From a virus: DNA of 64,000 bases. The first letter of the stretch is position 1, and each line of letters begins with the position of its first letter. Where the stretch lies: positions 1 through 64,000 of IMG/VR virus record IMGVR_UViG_3300025108_000024; one strand, written 5' to 3'. Positions 30,001 through 35,891 of this stretch are shown piece after piece. Position numbers and translations under genes: made by a program. Under the pieces are notes generated by a model that worked only from the letters and a program-made list of their open reading frames with translations, had not been told where the DNA came from and ran no database searches.

Positions 30001-30194
30001 GCTTTATTAGTAACAGGTGATCCCATATAAGGAGCAATCGTTGTTACCATATCAAGATATTCATCATCAACTGACATCAAGTAATCAGGATCATAACCTA
30101 ATTCTAATATATCTGCTGGCTCCATTGAGGCAGAGTTGTCTACTATATTGTTAGATGTAGGTTCACTTAATGGGCTATCAAAGTTGTTCTCCAT
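15030..30194 (-). CDS. Giant virion RNA polymerase protein with zincin metallopeptidase domain (5054 aa)
   Basis: The largest gene of the window, about 15.2 kb without interruption. Residues 211-265 are hydrophobic and Ala-rich (AMWGATAALTAATPATFG), a possible membrane-entry segment. HEAFH at 2124-2128, with a plausible third ligand in EEYMADEF (2190-2197), is a zincin metallopeptidase signature. SGADFDIDKVYTH at about 3811-3823 contains D3814/D3816/D3818, the DFDID magnesium-binding motif of the single-chain two-barrel RNA polymerases of crAss-like phages (phi14:2 gp66 type). The C-terminus is acidic (about 4955-5030). phi14:2 gp66 is about 2180 aa, so this protein carries some 2900 extra residues. 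By analogy it is injected with the genome and transcribes early genes. It is preceded by the cargo genes and followed by the 1893-aa gene. Confidence 0.85.
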   Translation of the reverse strand: MENNFDSPLSEPTSNNIVDNSASMEPADILELGYDPDYLMSVDDEYLDMVTTIAPYMGSPVTNKATSQTQTAIDPDDWFAANKVFDKPTQRDVKPREAFSIRNTNFDHFYAHPQYHRLGFSPTRNNEEFYNENSDWVDNFSRSMGQFGKNFAPGFSFFGLSDALFDNNNQGVFDLFDSDPDTEAAVDMAEAMRIGNDSSEGFGGAFNRFALNSAYSISIMSSIAAEELAMWGATAALTAATPATFGVSGAAAAATGTAAAARSVYNAGRFAKMLRTMRQMGNATSVGRMFNGGYQMVKTLKSAEKARDFWTAFGTGKNVVGRIFLPETMQALRSFDRTKDVANGLGKFGKAAAGFGGFYRDMRMIDLALDESRLEAGFVYNDLVSNGMAIEQFKNGNTDLSEKQLKDIQEQAAAGAFTTLKGNAGLIYLTNRVTFGAMVTPFSRGLRRVLDNNLGAAGKKIMQTKKFVKNGKIQENVVGRKKSLWTKEGWRQRSEVYNFGDYVRFGAQGALRFFAGNISEGVQELYQEAMQVGVVDYYSGLIKDPAANKRYLYNASLDSAIQSQMSAQGFEVFMSGFATGGILGGGNKLIYNVAPDTFNRVFNKEEFAKKREEREKQLDDLVKTINEGLNLQAKKGQSIFDVESLNFIKAKQGAEGMQTANYEGDRLDFKDNQDFLEFNTLVQAINNGMVDTFRDQIKAIVNLDDKALTEAYPHLKKEIKSGKTRKQFNALVEKSYDLEKTYKKERDDNPNPYSVNKYKYGEREYFIELFKQQAWEHATYLKMFTKQSFMDSQKRMQSIFDALTIEDIIYAVGKDGSSKVSKLAASDLTVLLDPQSVRSEIKLLANEIANLEQGEDVELLNKKKKKKELLENYFQVFTDANNQTTTKGSGLKYQMGTQVSKKEGILTQKFDKRKTSKLTKSFTEYIEFLAEDNNIFADKSKINEVVKQIVDYGELQYRTKMYDKAVEVLNNPTVFDELTERTYKFIKDQYLKDKDVNTQRIKLKDAMNQDDVSQVINDLHELGITPDPSEVEDFIATGDIENLQTFNTEYGPLDPMQDPAKFINVARIKNNYIELTNPTAEDAETEEIKDAVEEDAEVKEKAATVINSDNKVNSFAKNILLSRLAVVNGQLVKSGKKRLTLEQWQKTEEAQELASILHDLKALWVQSLDPTQDNLGVTIKSGEGFKEWILENKDDPTVRELVVGMGEPLGLTFELIEGKAATTKNKERKDIVDAKGGLRIRKVVTDVKGQKTTGYVVELADGSPVPENFYEAAGIDPKNIRSSYSTIQEAKNKIFRKLLDTIPDTDTFTFGIGENVKTLRYGDVVTDKDGRRFIVLGTPAKVKEDGTLFILPEDQIDKYRTTKSREKAAKRVSAADFVEYNILEETFSDTLVAKDTPRLTIKNILGIYALGITDKLSTEDAKKALKVILQQLTPEELQEIQLTVTKNNPGDFKKVFKDEISKKENKRIRIVKEDYSFNLNFTNPETRNKINKALEETGFQDVTLNDMAIQLPSGNYRFLDESGNVIENIFSRSNSELKQFFHNPKSALYSLAKQQVLRKRILDKVKLGDSVLLSDVVDGTKFFMKYLYDTENFNVNVSQLTNSTYDGEQVVIDYTYRRDPQTKKRNRVVTIRTNYPVGSDEHKALRNKVQKELSEKTLANGTTLMDYLKKTRKTDRYHSVIKLPNGTIAFAPLKARALTEESQSEILEEIVKQVEKTKEENLEDVDGTVRTKSVSFNDTFNEGETMNSFYIYLKSGYNAELKVNQRGNIEFKIIDTVADKTIHNSFIQLKGDTTFDGIVKLLQKGIKKDGKISKKGLSISKASFRQNIPDTVTPQAILLLTNTNFQEESFNTSYVEYEVSHEDIVNYQEGQRAADTIKAEEDALEESKKKDSKLDQAIDEATPNAAGVNAMSQEEFDELENDDFEEISLDDLKLIAIKVAKGISLSKREAVVKKVKDTTISTLVATLERRTKSSDNNEYEKALEARNAAKEALDNYTNELQSKVDSGEITGVEYIQFTANGKDAEFKKLKKAFTKAERIVNSFAGKIITEGFTNKETESIEMFMDWAKNNLPDFITIKDISEIADRLKVNGVPVGLFVTNLTNLAGGVATGGTIYVGEQGFRYHEAFHSVFRLLLTTEEQNKYLAIAKKEARAKLRSEGKDFTVELSKFRSKAAKYQKMSAAALEREYYEEYMADEFEKFKKNPRSTKTSSTIKSFFNRLLEWIKGVTRRFTKNELNDLFENIDAGKYKGAGIINNNFTTGLSSGVALEAYKMLAYEKVELERGFAEKFVDPDTATKVIRTMGAAYLNKLATTDPKVLKDIKGKSRQEVLIDTIKDFRDLYNPVGEHNADKSGAQIDKLFKLYTALGGIIGESTKETLTQQIEYQQNAVEATMQYISVFDTQILNEQYQNEELEYEEGLRNTSQWDKDQSMIGGFNSLPTAFRSFLGTTQIIEADEFGNTKLLNGQQIYTPVDYISAYNGLLKSVKNTTDASSILRNMVGFSIGNVQTAAVVDKIFNKLGGATFTKEFVMESTNEELIDAVTNKIFFNEINVALENYRVDYLFYHTNLGAKGKKIAIYNAANRDDASNQIDVWKQAHNEKYKKIRDNQFALNEAVDALQALGFNLDTDNITKIKDAVTLAKLSQKLSNDIYDTVGIKFSPAYIQFSIASNLENRDSQLEALILNNKNAEPIEIAQLEEMVVQLKLTQEARRTSAYLFNRKGGIKSRLQKLAKNNALFDETIGQSVFLNPEGNFVYAHQKQTLHLKMISKMNDDSFLSELETANEGYNLENILLESEAFRALSEQDRLQVLRVAGTKSSFMSGSTENALSDEGGLGADKLSKTYGGLKGPEFVATLINTYLSQYQTYKQQNKTVEFVNQEGEVVETALAPVLIRVIEASNTGDLVALPVIKTVEVKEGKVELTSVTTSLFLGEIRREFKRIQREAAKKDEDKAILEGYNSKNGAVQDDYSGRAYKFNDTATLLESQQDAENRVEANDPKFSDDASQRIIDGKQDHVYVSQAQAQAIGLTVENSNARVTVKSKKGEREFQLISLGQISEVNTGNIGSIVASLGSAVLNQQEYESLDKKEQAKYLTKNKVKVGDVSLWVDTAVIAEFLRGGQKTSGRNKSKYGYRLVPVENFTAEEYSGLEFNYKEALETFAIENTDATLEEAIESLSENMSLDMFNKVLNERLMQEFDRFDQTLDNFLVRSMITDDIKNGIENDEGNRQGDAAMEQLNLIRDNERHNLMQIFFNDWLNTKALNQLILGDQAISLKDAVDKVKRAKMQNASHISASSPVFDERLGVNHTNDNISLISFTDPEFDRTYAKGKGERADAQMYITTKALRHMLFGFAQLDARKADLINRIEKGERVNAEELFGKGGYIKEGAVFNSLKLVYGDGQTFLKMSAVVLTPELTTKVDGTPKPQYEKLHNLRLRLEKVEEQGNNTLGIAAPLSASKMMKKNTLSYEEAFSEFNPNDNAVVTTDLKAEFMGLQLVNPSNKVIITDPTQMKSLISSELLDSEEVYVKAFGVETKIPIGKLREQYHRATTNRLNLKYFGKVNLITNFTVEAGMNELNLSKQQGKLTVDLENFLKFASESLKASQASSNVLEYFNPENGYDLNNPMVQKSFQQLFLSYFAKDTMSEKSPGLSLALASDFGVNVVRRVFSVDENGNPDKHEIIREKYYNFLDNPPAIQIRADEDGKLIGLEAALENSGGKGVVVLDQLRHNLKEYDNKGNFTGQRYSEGLAPAHFAEIAEDFDGTNIKMPDVVQKAFAVRIPSQDKHSAYATKFVDFLPAFYGSTAIFSKELIEISGADFDIDKVYTHIKEWYKDGDNNYVEYGDLSRSKTDQFRDYIHYIKEAGIKGKSIYADAFEKAKMNFQDFMLYSEEELNEFKELTGLSEDYLRALKVLNLPTTQKKFDAHVKKKGMPYEAALNNQILDYKFALWSNEGNTISTKDGVNPIAYDPAVLDPLIEVRDYIQTELPELAELFREDGLDVDNLLGKFKAFSNNKEGAASIGAAVLPNLYLNVLGEAKIKMRKVSVKGQVIRQISFNGIDYDNFGEQYERRVIKKKIKGKEVEVEVKGERTQYIISALITAMTDNAKERLAAKLGLNKDALSVVTTLTKLGVPIKTSILLVNNAYIRDEYFQTTIGAGRGIRKRITDIMDSLVKTFEGIESDVTRVTDQILYEQAANPKLSDTPIADLEYNQAVALYSILKQFITAHDLKGFVGNMAGLMNFSKGFGRNFVDFDDRLNDLRDMGIDLSDAEFDAAIYKGAPLPIDIREIVKNKPWQFNLYKVASHFEGRILPNIFLSRTKTFNQILKTVALNLSANPQIFGGEDYQKVSDDLLSYLTIKAYMHKLEKRGQSVALSSLSNAMLYPQAGTSLNIHTLVDELRQEFPNNEFLNEFSFNENARELDNKKGIHSLESNTFGKRSDLDRLRVQTDFMELFSERRTEATHIIHYMMVKDGLQFGAGTLLDAITPQVLDGFTQSTEEVFNMMKNSRKDLFENYFGVNFDQLINEFTIGYLQSSPSARILDEKKNVKLYSQLFEETEALATSVTSKIAANNPEKIYIFSDNQQEIGASGLRGMDNTVGLTLKYDLTTFYDADDLNNFVERFDEQIEEIKNANKKVVFPKVLLTKEEVKNLKKSSREIYNYIDSTLRQEFGYSLENGIMNDKSDPNSASKAAIRTLPVSMDFSGGSKKLIVDIYKGIVRLSPSDKVQTVRKLPDSLSKKNLNSGKKGAKKFTSRDKLMSNEGVLKKAGFVVKTISVKSGSNTKVVELPVILRVTNGDTKRGSRTKKVTRYFKLVQAYGPVRQDQQLVNTSTGITEGNAGIYEEMDMQGSIYQNAIGFMFDSTFFTRPSYNTVKEFVSSLDEEGGFIDNDMIGFSEEVQDVLAEARAKGFEVIYRGNQLFIDLNTFSESNSEELVPIKEVTMQQLEDRDIDISFTESVEETEEVEETEDVDTSNAPVISMGAFADSLFGAEESEESDVSEEYKEITDFWNQNIDLNAEALARLKEQKIVTLEDFIAKRNDPDMNYNSDEEFLDNIKSCII
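18741..18755 (-). other. RNA polymerase catalytic motif DFDID
   Basis: Residues 3814-3818 of the 5054-aa protein. Matches the DxDxD active-site motif of crAss-like phage virion RNA polymerases. Confidence 0.85.
23811..23825 (-). other. Zincin motif HEAFH
   Basis: Residues 2124-2128 of the 5054-aa protein, following GGTIYVGEQGFRY and preceding SVFRLLLT, a typical strand-helix zincin context. Confidence 0.7.
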
Positions 30195-30217
30195 GTCTAA
30201 ATATTCTTAAAATTGGT

Positions 30218-33200
30218 TTATTTTTTATTTCTCTTATTGATAAGTGCTTGATTAGATTCAAATGTTTCCATAAGTCTAACGTTTTGCATGAAATCAGCAA
30301 CTTGCTGTATGTCAGCTCTTGTAACAGGTTGACCATATCTATCTCCATATGATTGTGGATAAACAACTTTTCTTGTTCCTAAAGTATTTGTTACAAAACC
30401 ATTTACAGCTTTAGGATCATCAGGAGCATATATCTGTTCTTCTATTGAAGTTACATAACTATCTCCGTCTTTCCAAATCTTAAATGAACCAGCTTCTGGT
30501 ACGTTTCTATAATAAGAACCTGTAAAGTCTATATCTGTATCAACTGAATTATATGTATATTGACTTTGTCCATACCCACTTACATCTTGATCTGAGTTGA
30601 CCAATACTGTTACAGTTGAATATAATTCTTTTTCTTGCTTTCCAATTATACCTGTACCTGGTGCATTATCTCCAACTAACCCTACAGATTTATTCATGGC
30701 TGTTTGATCAAATCTAATCACATAAGCACCTTGGCTTTGATCACCACCTTGAGCACCATATGCATCAATATATGTTACAGTAAACAAACCTTTCTTATCA
30801 TCAGCCGCTATACCTGCACTTAAATCCATCATACTTTGATTGACCATTTTTTGTGCTTTACTACCAGTTGCTTCTATTCTTTCATTTAAATCATCTTGAT
30901 CAACAGTCTTAACATCACCAGCTAAAAACTGAACTCCTCCAGCATTTAATTGACTAATGAAATCACTTAAAACAACTCTCTGTTCTCCCGGCATATTAGC
31001 AAGTGTTTTAGGAGATACTAAACCTGTAGTATATGTATTAGACATAAAAGCAGTTTCATCTGTCATAAGATTAGCTGAACCACCTCTCATCAAAGTATGA
31101 ATACCATATGCTTGATAACCAGGTTCTACATCTTGAGGATTATCTCCTGCTCTTGATTGATCATAATTATAGAATCCATTTAAGGTTCTATTCATTGCAT
31201 TGTATTGTCTTGAGTATGCTTCCTTAGCCGATTCTGTAGCCCACTTTTCATCAAAGTACTGTTTACCAGTAGCATATGCACCACCTCCCATACCTGGACC
31301 ATAATAGATATTAGAATTTGCATACTCCATTCTATAAAAGGTTTCATCTATACGTGTTTTATCTGTAAATTTCTTTTCACGTGCTTTTTCAACTGCTATC
31401 TTTACATATTCATCTTCAGTAAGAACTTTATTATCCTTTATTATACTAGGAGCACCATACTCCTCAATGTCTTCAATAATCTCTGGTACACCTGTTGTAT
31501 TTTTAAAATTTAACAACTTAGAATAATTCTCAGAAGCTCTTTTATTAAATTCCTTTTCTGCATTTACTATTCTACTTGCTAAACCAGATGTAGTATTTAT
31601 TTGATTTTTTATAACTAACGCATCTCTTGTAGATATACCAGGTGCATATTTTTTTCTATCTTCTTCTGTTGCAAAATTGTTTGATATGGTTTCATACTTA
31701 GAATTTAAAAAAGCTTGATTCTCTGGCTTTCTTAATATTTCTCTTGCTTCATTAATAGTATAAGCTTTGTCACCATTTGGACCCGGTATGTTAATTGTTT
31801 CAGGTTTTCCATTCATACCAAGAGATGCTTGATCTTTTTGATGAAAATATAATAAAGTTTCTATTTGATCATTTCTTACTTTATCTTGAGCATCTCCTAA
31901 CTCTGCATTTTTTTGTGCGTAAATATCAGTATCTGCATTTGGATTACCATCTGCATCTGTATTAAATGCTACATTACCTGATAAGCCACCACTAAAATTA
32001 TCTAATGCTTTTTTTATTGCTGGATCAATATAAGCACCAGCTGCCTTTAATTCATTTATTCTATTTAATCTATTCTCCTCTGCTTTAAACGCATTATTCT
32101 GAGCATCTCTAATCATATTAAGTTTATGTCTTTCTATATCTCTTTGAAAGTCATTTACCATAGGAACTCTTTTGGCTCCTTGCATAGAGTAAGATTTAGC
32201 AGCTGCTCTTAAATCATCACTAATATTCCAATTCATTAAAGAACCATAGGCTCTGTTTAAAAGACTTTCTTCATCCGTAGTAAGTTGTCCCATCTTTTCA
32301 ACCAACTCAGAATTAGCAGTAGCTTGTTCTTCTACTTCTTGTCTCTCAGTCATCACATCTAAATAAGAGTCCTTTTCTATTTGTGTTAGATTTTCTTCTC
32401 CTACTTCTTTTATTCTATTTTCATGCTTTTGTCTAAGCTCATCTAATTCTTTACTCTTTCCTTCAAACTGAAGTTGTAGTTCGTTAGCTTTAAAAGTAAT
32501 ATCAGAAATTGTGTTCTCAGCCCAAGCAACTCTACCTTCATTGATTGTAGAATATTGCCCAGCTTCAACTCCTCTTTCTGCATGTCTTCTTGCTTGTACG
32601 TAACTATCTGCAGCATATGCTTGTTGTACTTTACCATTTGTTGCTAAAGCTCTTTTAACTCTATCATATGAAGCATCATATATTAAACTACCATTTGTTT
32701 GTTTAATAATAAACTTCTTGTCTTTTGTAAAATAAAAATCTTCTGCCTCAATACCTGATTCCTTAAGATAATCTAATGCCATATCATACAGGTTGGCATT
32801 AGCTACATACTTAGGCATTGGTTTATTCATAGCTTCCTCTGGGCTTGCATTAATAAAATCATCCATTTGATAATTCATATAATCAATACCTGTCTGCCAA
32901 TATTGTTGACTAGCTTTTAAATTTGGAGCATCCAATAAACTTTGAGCCCTGCCTAATTCTCCTTTATACTTAGCAGTTCTATATATGTCTTGTTGGATTA
33001 GTTTGTTTTCTATAAATGGATTAAACACACCTTTTGCTGCATCTACATTTTTACCTATAGATAAATCCATATCTGCAATTTTATTAATAGAGGGCACAAG
33101 CTTATCAGCAAATTGATCTCTCTGTGCTTTAGTGTCTTCTCTACTCATATCGGCATAAATCACACTGCCATATAAATCATTTAATTGCTTGTAGTTGGTA

Positions 33201-33310
33201 TCATATCTATCCTGTCTTGTACTTAAAACAGCTTGAGCAAACTTAAAGTCTGGTTCAAAAGCTGTGTACTCCGGTGTATATGATTCTATTCCTGGTATAT
33301 AAGTTGCCAT
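30218..33310 (-). CDS. Virion cargo protein, YIPG...FEPDF type (1030 aa)
   Basis: The N-terminus reads YIPGIESYTPEYTAFEPDFK, followed by a Tyr/Gln/Asp-rich helical stretch with NDLYGSVIYADMSREDTK near residues 43-63. This head is a pattern I associate with cargo/structural proteins of crAss-like and related Bacteroidetes phages. Long charged helices occupy about 270-350 (LQLQFEGKSKELDELRQKH). The C-terminal third has beta-rich, Gly/Asn-rich segments. It lies between the 839-aa and 5054-aa genes; in crAss001 the equivalent genes encode proteins held in the capsid/portal vestibule and ejected. No catalytic motif is visible. A short ORF in another frame overlapping its 3' end is a shadow. Confidence 0.7.
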   Translation of the reverse strand: MATYIPGIESYTPEYTAFEPDFKFAQAVLSTRQDRYDTNYKQLNDLYGSVIYADMSREDTKAQRDQFADKLVPSINKIADMDLSIGKNVDAAKGVFNPFIENKLIQQDIYRTAKYKGELGRAQSLLDAPNLKASQQYWQTGIDYMNYQMDDFINASPEEAMNKPMPKYVANANLYDMALDYLKESGIEAEDFYFTKDKKFIIKQTNGSLIYDASYDRVKRALATNGKVQQAYAADSYVQARRHAERGVEAGQYSTINEGRVAWAENTISDITFKANELQLQFEGKSKELDELRQKHENRIKEVGEENLTQIEKDSYLDVMTERQEVEEQATANSELVEKMGQLTTDEESLLNRAYGSLMNWNISDDLRAAAKSYSMQGAKRVPMVNDFQRDIERHKLNMIRDAQNNAFKAEENRLNRINELKAAGAYIDPAIKKALDNFSGGLSGNVAFNTDADGNPNADTDIYAQKNAELGDAQDKVRNDQIETLLYFHQKDQASLGMNGKPETINIPGPNGDKAYTINEAREILRKPENQAFLNSKYETISNNFATEEDRKKYAPGISTRDALVIKNQINTTSGLASRIVNAEKEFNKRASENYSKLLNFKNTTGVPEIIEDIEEYGAPSIIKDNKVLTEDEYVKIAVEKAREKKFTDKTRIDETFYRMEYANSNIYYGPGMGGGAYATGKQYFDEKWATESAKEAYSRQYNAMNRTLNGFYNYDQSRAGDNPQDVEPGYQAYGIHTLMRGGSANLMTDETAFMSNTYTTGLVSPKTLANMPGEQRVVLSDFISQLNAGGVQFLAGDVKTVDQDDLNERIEATGSKAQKMVNQSMMDLSAGIAADDKKGLFTVTYIDAYGAQGGDQSQGAYVIRFDQTAMNKSVGLVGDNAPGTGIIGKQEKELYSTVTVLVNSDQDVSGYGQSQYTYNSVDTDIDFTGSYYRNVPEAGSFKIWKDGDSYVTSIEEQIYAPDDPKAVNGFVTNTLGTRKVVYPQSYGDRYGQPVTRADIQQVADFMQNVRLMETFESNQALINKRNKK

Positions 33311-33369
33311 AGGTCTAAATTACTAAAATTTTTTAAGTTTTAAAAGGTTTTTCATTACACTTTTAGGGT

Positions 33370-35889
33370 TTACATTAACGTAGTCCCTGTATAAAATGGC
33401 GTTGCATAAGGCTTTATTTCTTTACCATTTTTCCCTGTGGCACCATTAGCTGCATTAATTGCAGCTATCATCTCTGGAGTAATTCCCATTTGATTTGCTC
33501 TATTGCCACCAGGTACAACAGTACTTTCTGTAGCAACACCACTATCCATATACTTTAATAAGTCTCCCTTAAGACCTGATTCACCAAACTGATTATAAAG
33601 ATCTTGTATGTTTGATAAACGTTGTTGTCTTAAAGCTTCTGCATTTTGCGTTTTAGAACCTTTTATTTTTCTACCATCTGTAAAGTCTATTGCTCCACCT
33701 GCTACTGGATCAATATTAAACTGATCATAAAGACTATTTAGATTGTAAGCACGGTTTGCATTTGTTAATGCATCGGCTTGCCAATTCATAAAGTCATTCA
33801 TGTCTTTATTTTTTTCATTTAATCTTTGTTGTTGTGCTACAACAGTACCATCATATTCAAAGTCTGTTCTCTTTGCATCCTCAAGATTAAAACGTGCATC
33901 TAATTGAGCATTCATTGCTTTACCTTGATTAATTGTACCAATATTAAATTTTTTATTTCTAGCAAATACATTTGCTGCATTCTTCATTCCCATACCAGAT
34001 TGCTTTGCTAAACTAGCATCTAACCCTTGACGTCCCCCAAAAGAACCTAATACATTAGCAGCTATATTATACTTTTCATTAACATCTGCTATTTCTCTTG
34101 TTGGATCATTTAGTACATAATCAACACGTGATCTTTCTAATTTTTTTCTGAATGGTTCAAAGTAATCTCTTTTTCTTAATCCAATAGCAGCTCCTTTATA
34201 AAGGTCTTGTGTATAGAAATCCATTTCAGGTTTTCTAAAGTCTTGTATTTCTTCTGGATCATCTAACTCTTCTACTTTCTTTTTCTCTTCCACTTCCTTT
34301 TCGTAAGGATCTATTTCAAAAGTTCCTGGTAATCTAGATGATGTCCAATCTCCAAGTTTACCATCTACTCCATTAGCTGAACCTTCTCCTCCAGGGAACC
34401 CCATGTTTTTTGTCATGTCAGTTCTCATTGCAAGAAGCTGATCTTCACTCATGGCTTTATAACCCTTTTCTATTCTTTCCTTCTCTATACTTGAAACAAA
34501 CTCCGGTATATATGTATCATTAACATACTGTTGGAATGCTGCAACTTTTGGATTTCTTGCACCTGCAGGATAATCTTTTAATGAATCTACTATTTCTTGT
34601 ATTTTATCTTCTCCGTAAATAGGTCCCCACTTAGCTTGCCATGTTTCCATATTAGCAGAAGCCTTATCATAAAGACCCGTCTCTTTATCTAATCTTTGTC
34701 TACCTGGCATACTAGTAGTACCAAGCCCTGCAAAATCTACATGAATACCTTTTCCATCTAAAAGTTCAAAGTAACTTTGATCAATTGTATTTTTTCTTTT
34801 AGACTTAGGTGTTGATTTTGTAGGCTTTTTGGTTGTCTGTGCAGCAGGTGGATTTTCTTCCTCTTGTGAGCTACCGGATCCAGTAAATTGTTTCTTTATA
34901 CCTGCCAATGTTTGATCTAAACCAGTTTTTCCATTTGCTTGATATGCATCTTTTGCTTGCTGTACCAGTTTGGCTATTGTCTCGTTATTTAATGCAGCGG
35001 GTGTATTTAAAGTTATTAAAGTTTCAAAGTCCTCATCACTCTCCGGATCTCCAGCAATATCAGGTAGACTATCTTGAGCTTTTGGTAACATTTCTGCACC
35101 ATACTTAGCTGTTGGCCCTTGACCACTTCTGCTGATTAAGTCTTGCATAGCTAACATTTGAGCTTGTTGTTCTGGGCTCATACCATCAAACATTCTTTGT
35201 GCTGCTTGCTCTCTTGTTATATTTTCTACCTTTTGTGTAAATTCTATAGGATCTATTCCTTGTGACATAAGATAAGGATGAGCTGTAACAGGAACACCAT
35301 CACTAAACTGTTTCTTAGACTCTTGTCCAAAGGCTAGCTTAGATAAACTCATTTGATTTTTTTCTCTCATAAGTTCAGCACTCTTTAATTTAATGTCATC
35401 AATAAAAGGATCACTCATTGCACCAATGAATTCATTTAATTGAAACTTTTTTGATACATCTGCTGGAGTCATTTTTTTTCTAGATTCTACACCAAACTCT
35501 GCAAGCTCTTGTCTGTTGAACTTCATCTTTTGTGTATCAGAAAAAATAAATGACTGTTCTGGTAAGTACATAGGGACACCGCCACTACTATGTCTTGGAC
35601 CAGTTATATTATAAAGACCAAATTTGCCATCATCACTTAAATCTGTAAGAACTGTTTCACCACCTTCAGCTTCAAGATTTGCCATTTCTCTAGGAACAGA
35701 AGATAATGAATATCTTACACCATCACTATTGGTGCCATTAGAGTTCATACCATATCCTTCTTGAGAAGTAACTAAACCAAAATCAAACTGATCTCCAGTA
35801 GTTAAACCACCGCGTTGTAGTTTTTTTACAACCTTACCATCTTTAAGTTCAAAACCTTTGGGTAAACTATTTATTTTAATCTTTGCCAT
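33370..35889 (-). CDS. Virion cargo protein, AEGGE...GPRHSSGG type (839 aa)
   Basis: Near residues 70-120 the protein has NLEAEGGETVLTDLSDDGKF and then GPRHSSGGVPMYLPEQSFIF, a conserved segment I recall from crAss-like virion cargo proteins. Residues about 345-365 are a basic Lys/Thr/Ser linker (KKPTKSTPKSKRKN). Around residue 520, NGVDGKLGDWTSS resembles the core of a peptidoglycan-binding-1 repeat. The C-terminal third is helical and Asn/Gln-rich. It is the third of four consecutive cargo-type genes, starting 3 bases downstream of the 757-aa gene. Likely packaged with the DNA and ejected; no enzyme activity can be assigned. Confidence 0.7.
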   Translation of the reverse strand: MAKIKINSLPKGFELKDGKVVKKLQRGGLTTGDQFDFGLVTSQEGYGMNSNGTNSDGVRYSLSSVPREMANLEAEGGETVLTDLSDDGKFGLYNITGPRHSSGGVPMYLPEQSFIFSDTQKMKFNRQELAEFGVESRKKMTPADVSKKFQLNEFIGAMSDPFIDDIKLKSAELMREKNQMSLSKLAFGQESKKQFSDGVPVTAHPYLMSQGIDPIEFTQKVENITREQAAQRMFDGMSPEQQAQMLAMQDLISRSGQGPTAKYGAEMLPKAQDSLPDIAGDPESDEDFETLITLNTPAALNNETIAKLVQQAKDAYQANGKTGLDQTLAGIKKQFTGSGSSQEEENPPAAQTTKKPTKSTPKSKRKNTIDQSYFELLDGKGIHVDFAGLGTTSMPGRQRLDKETGLYDKASANMETWQAKWGPIYGEDKIQEIVDSLKDYPAGARNPKVAAFQQYVNDTYIPEFVSSIEKERIEKGYKAMSEDQLLAMRTDMTKNMGFPGGEGSANGVDGKLGDWTSSRLPGTFEIDPYEKEVEEKKKVEELDDPEEIQDFRKPEMDFYTQDLYKGAAIGLRKRDYFEPFRKKLERSRVDYVLNDPTREIADVNEKYNIAANVLGSFGGRQGLDASLAKQSGMGMKNAANVFARNKKFNIGTINQGKAMNAQLDARFNLEDAKRTDFEYDGTVVAQQQRLNEKNKDMNDFMNWQADALTNANRAYNLNSLYDQFNIDPVAGGAIDFTDGRKIKGSKTQNAEALRQQRLSNIQDLYNQFGESGLKGDLLKYMDSGVATESTVVPGGNRANQMGITPEMIAAINAANGATGKNGKEIKPYATPFYTGTTLM

Positions 35890-35891
35890 AA

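Noticed and set aside
30178-30366. 62-codon minus-strand ORF overlapping the 1030-aa gene end and the 5054-aa gene start
   Set aside because: Almost entirely inside two strong coding frames; likely a shadow.
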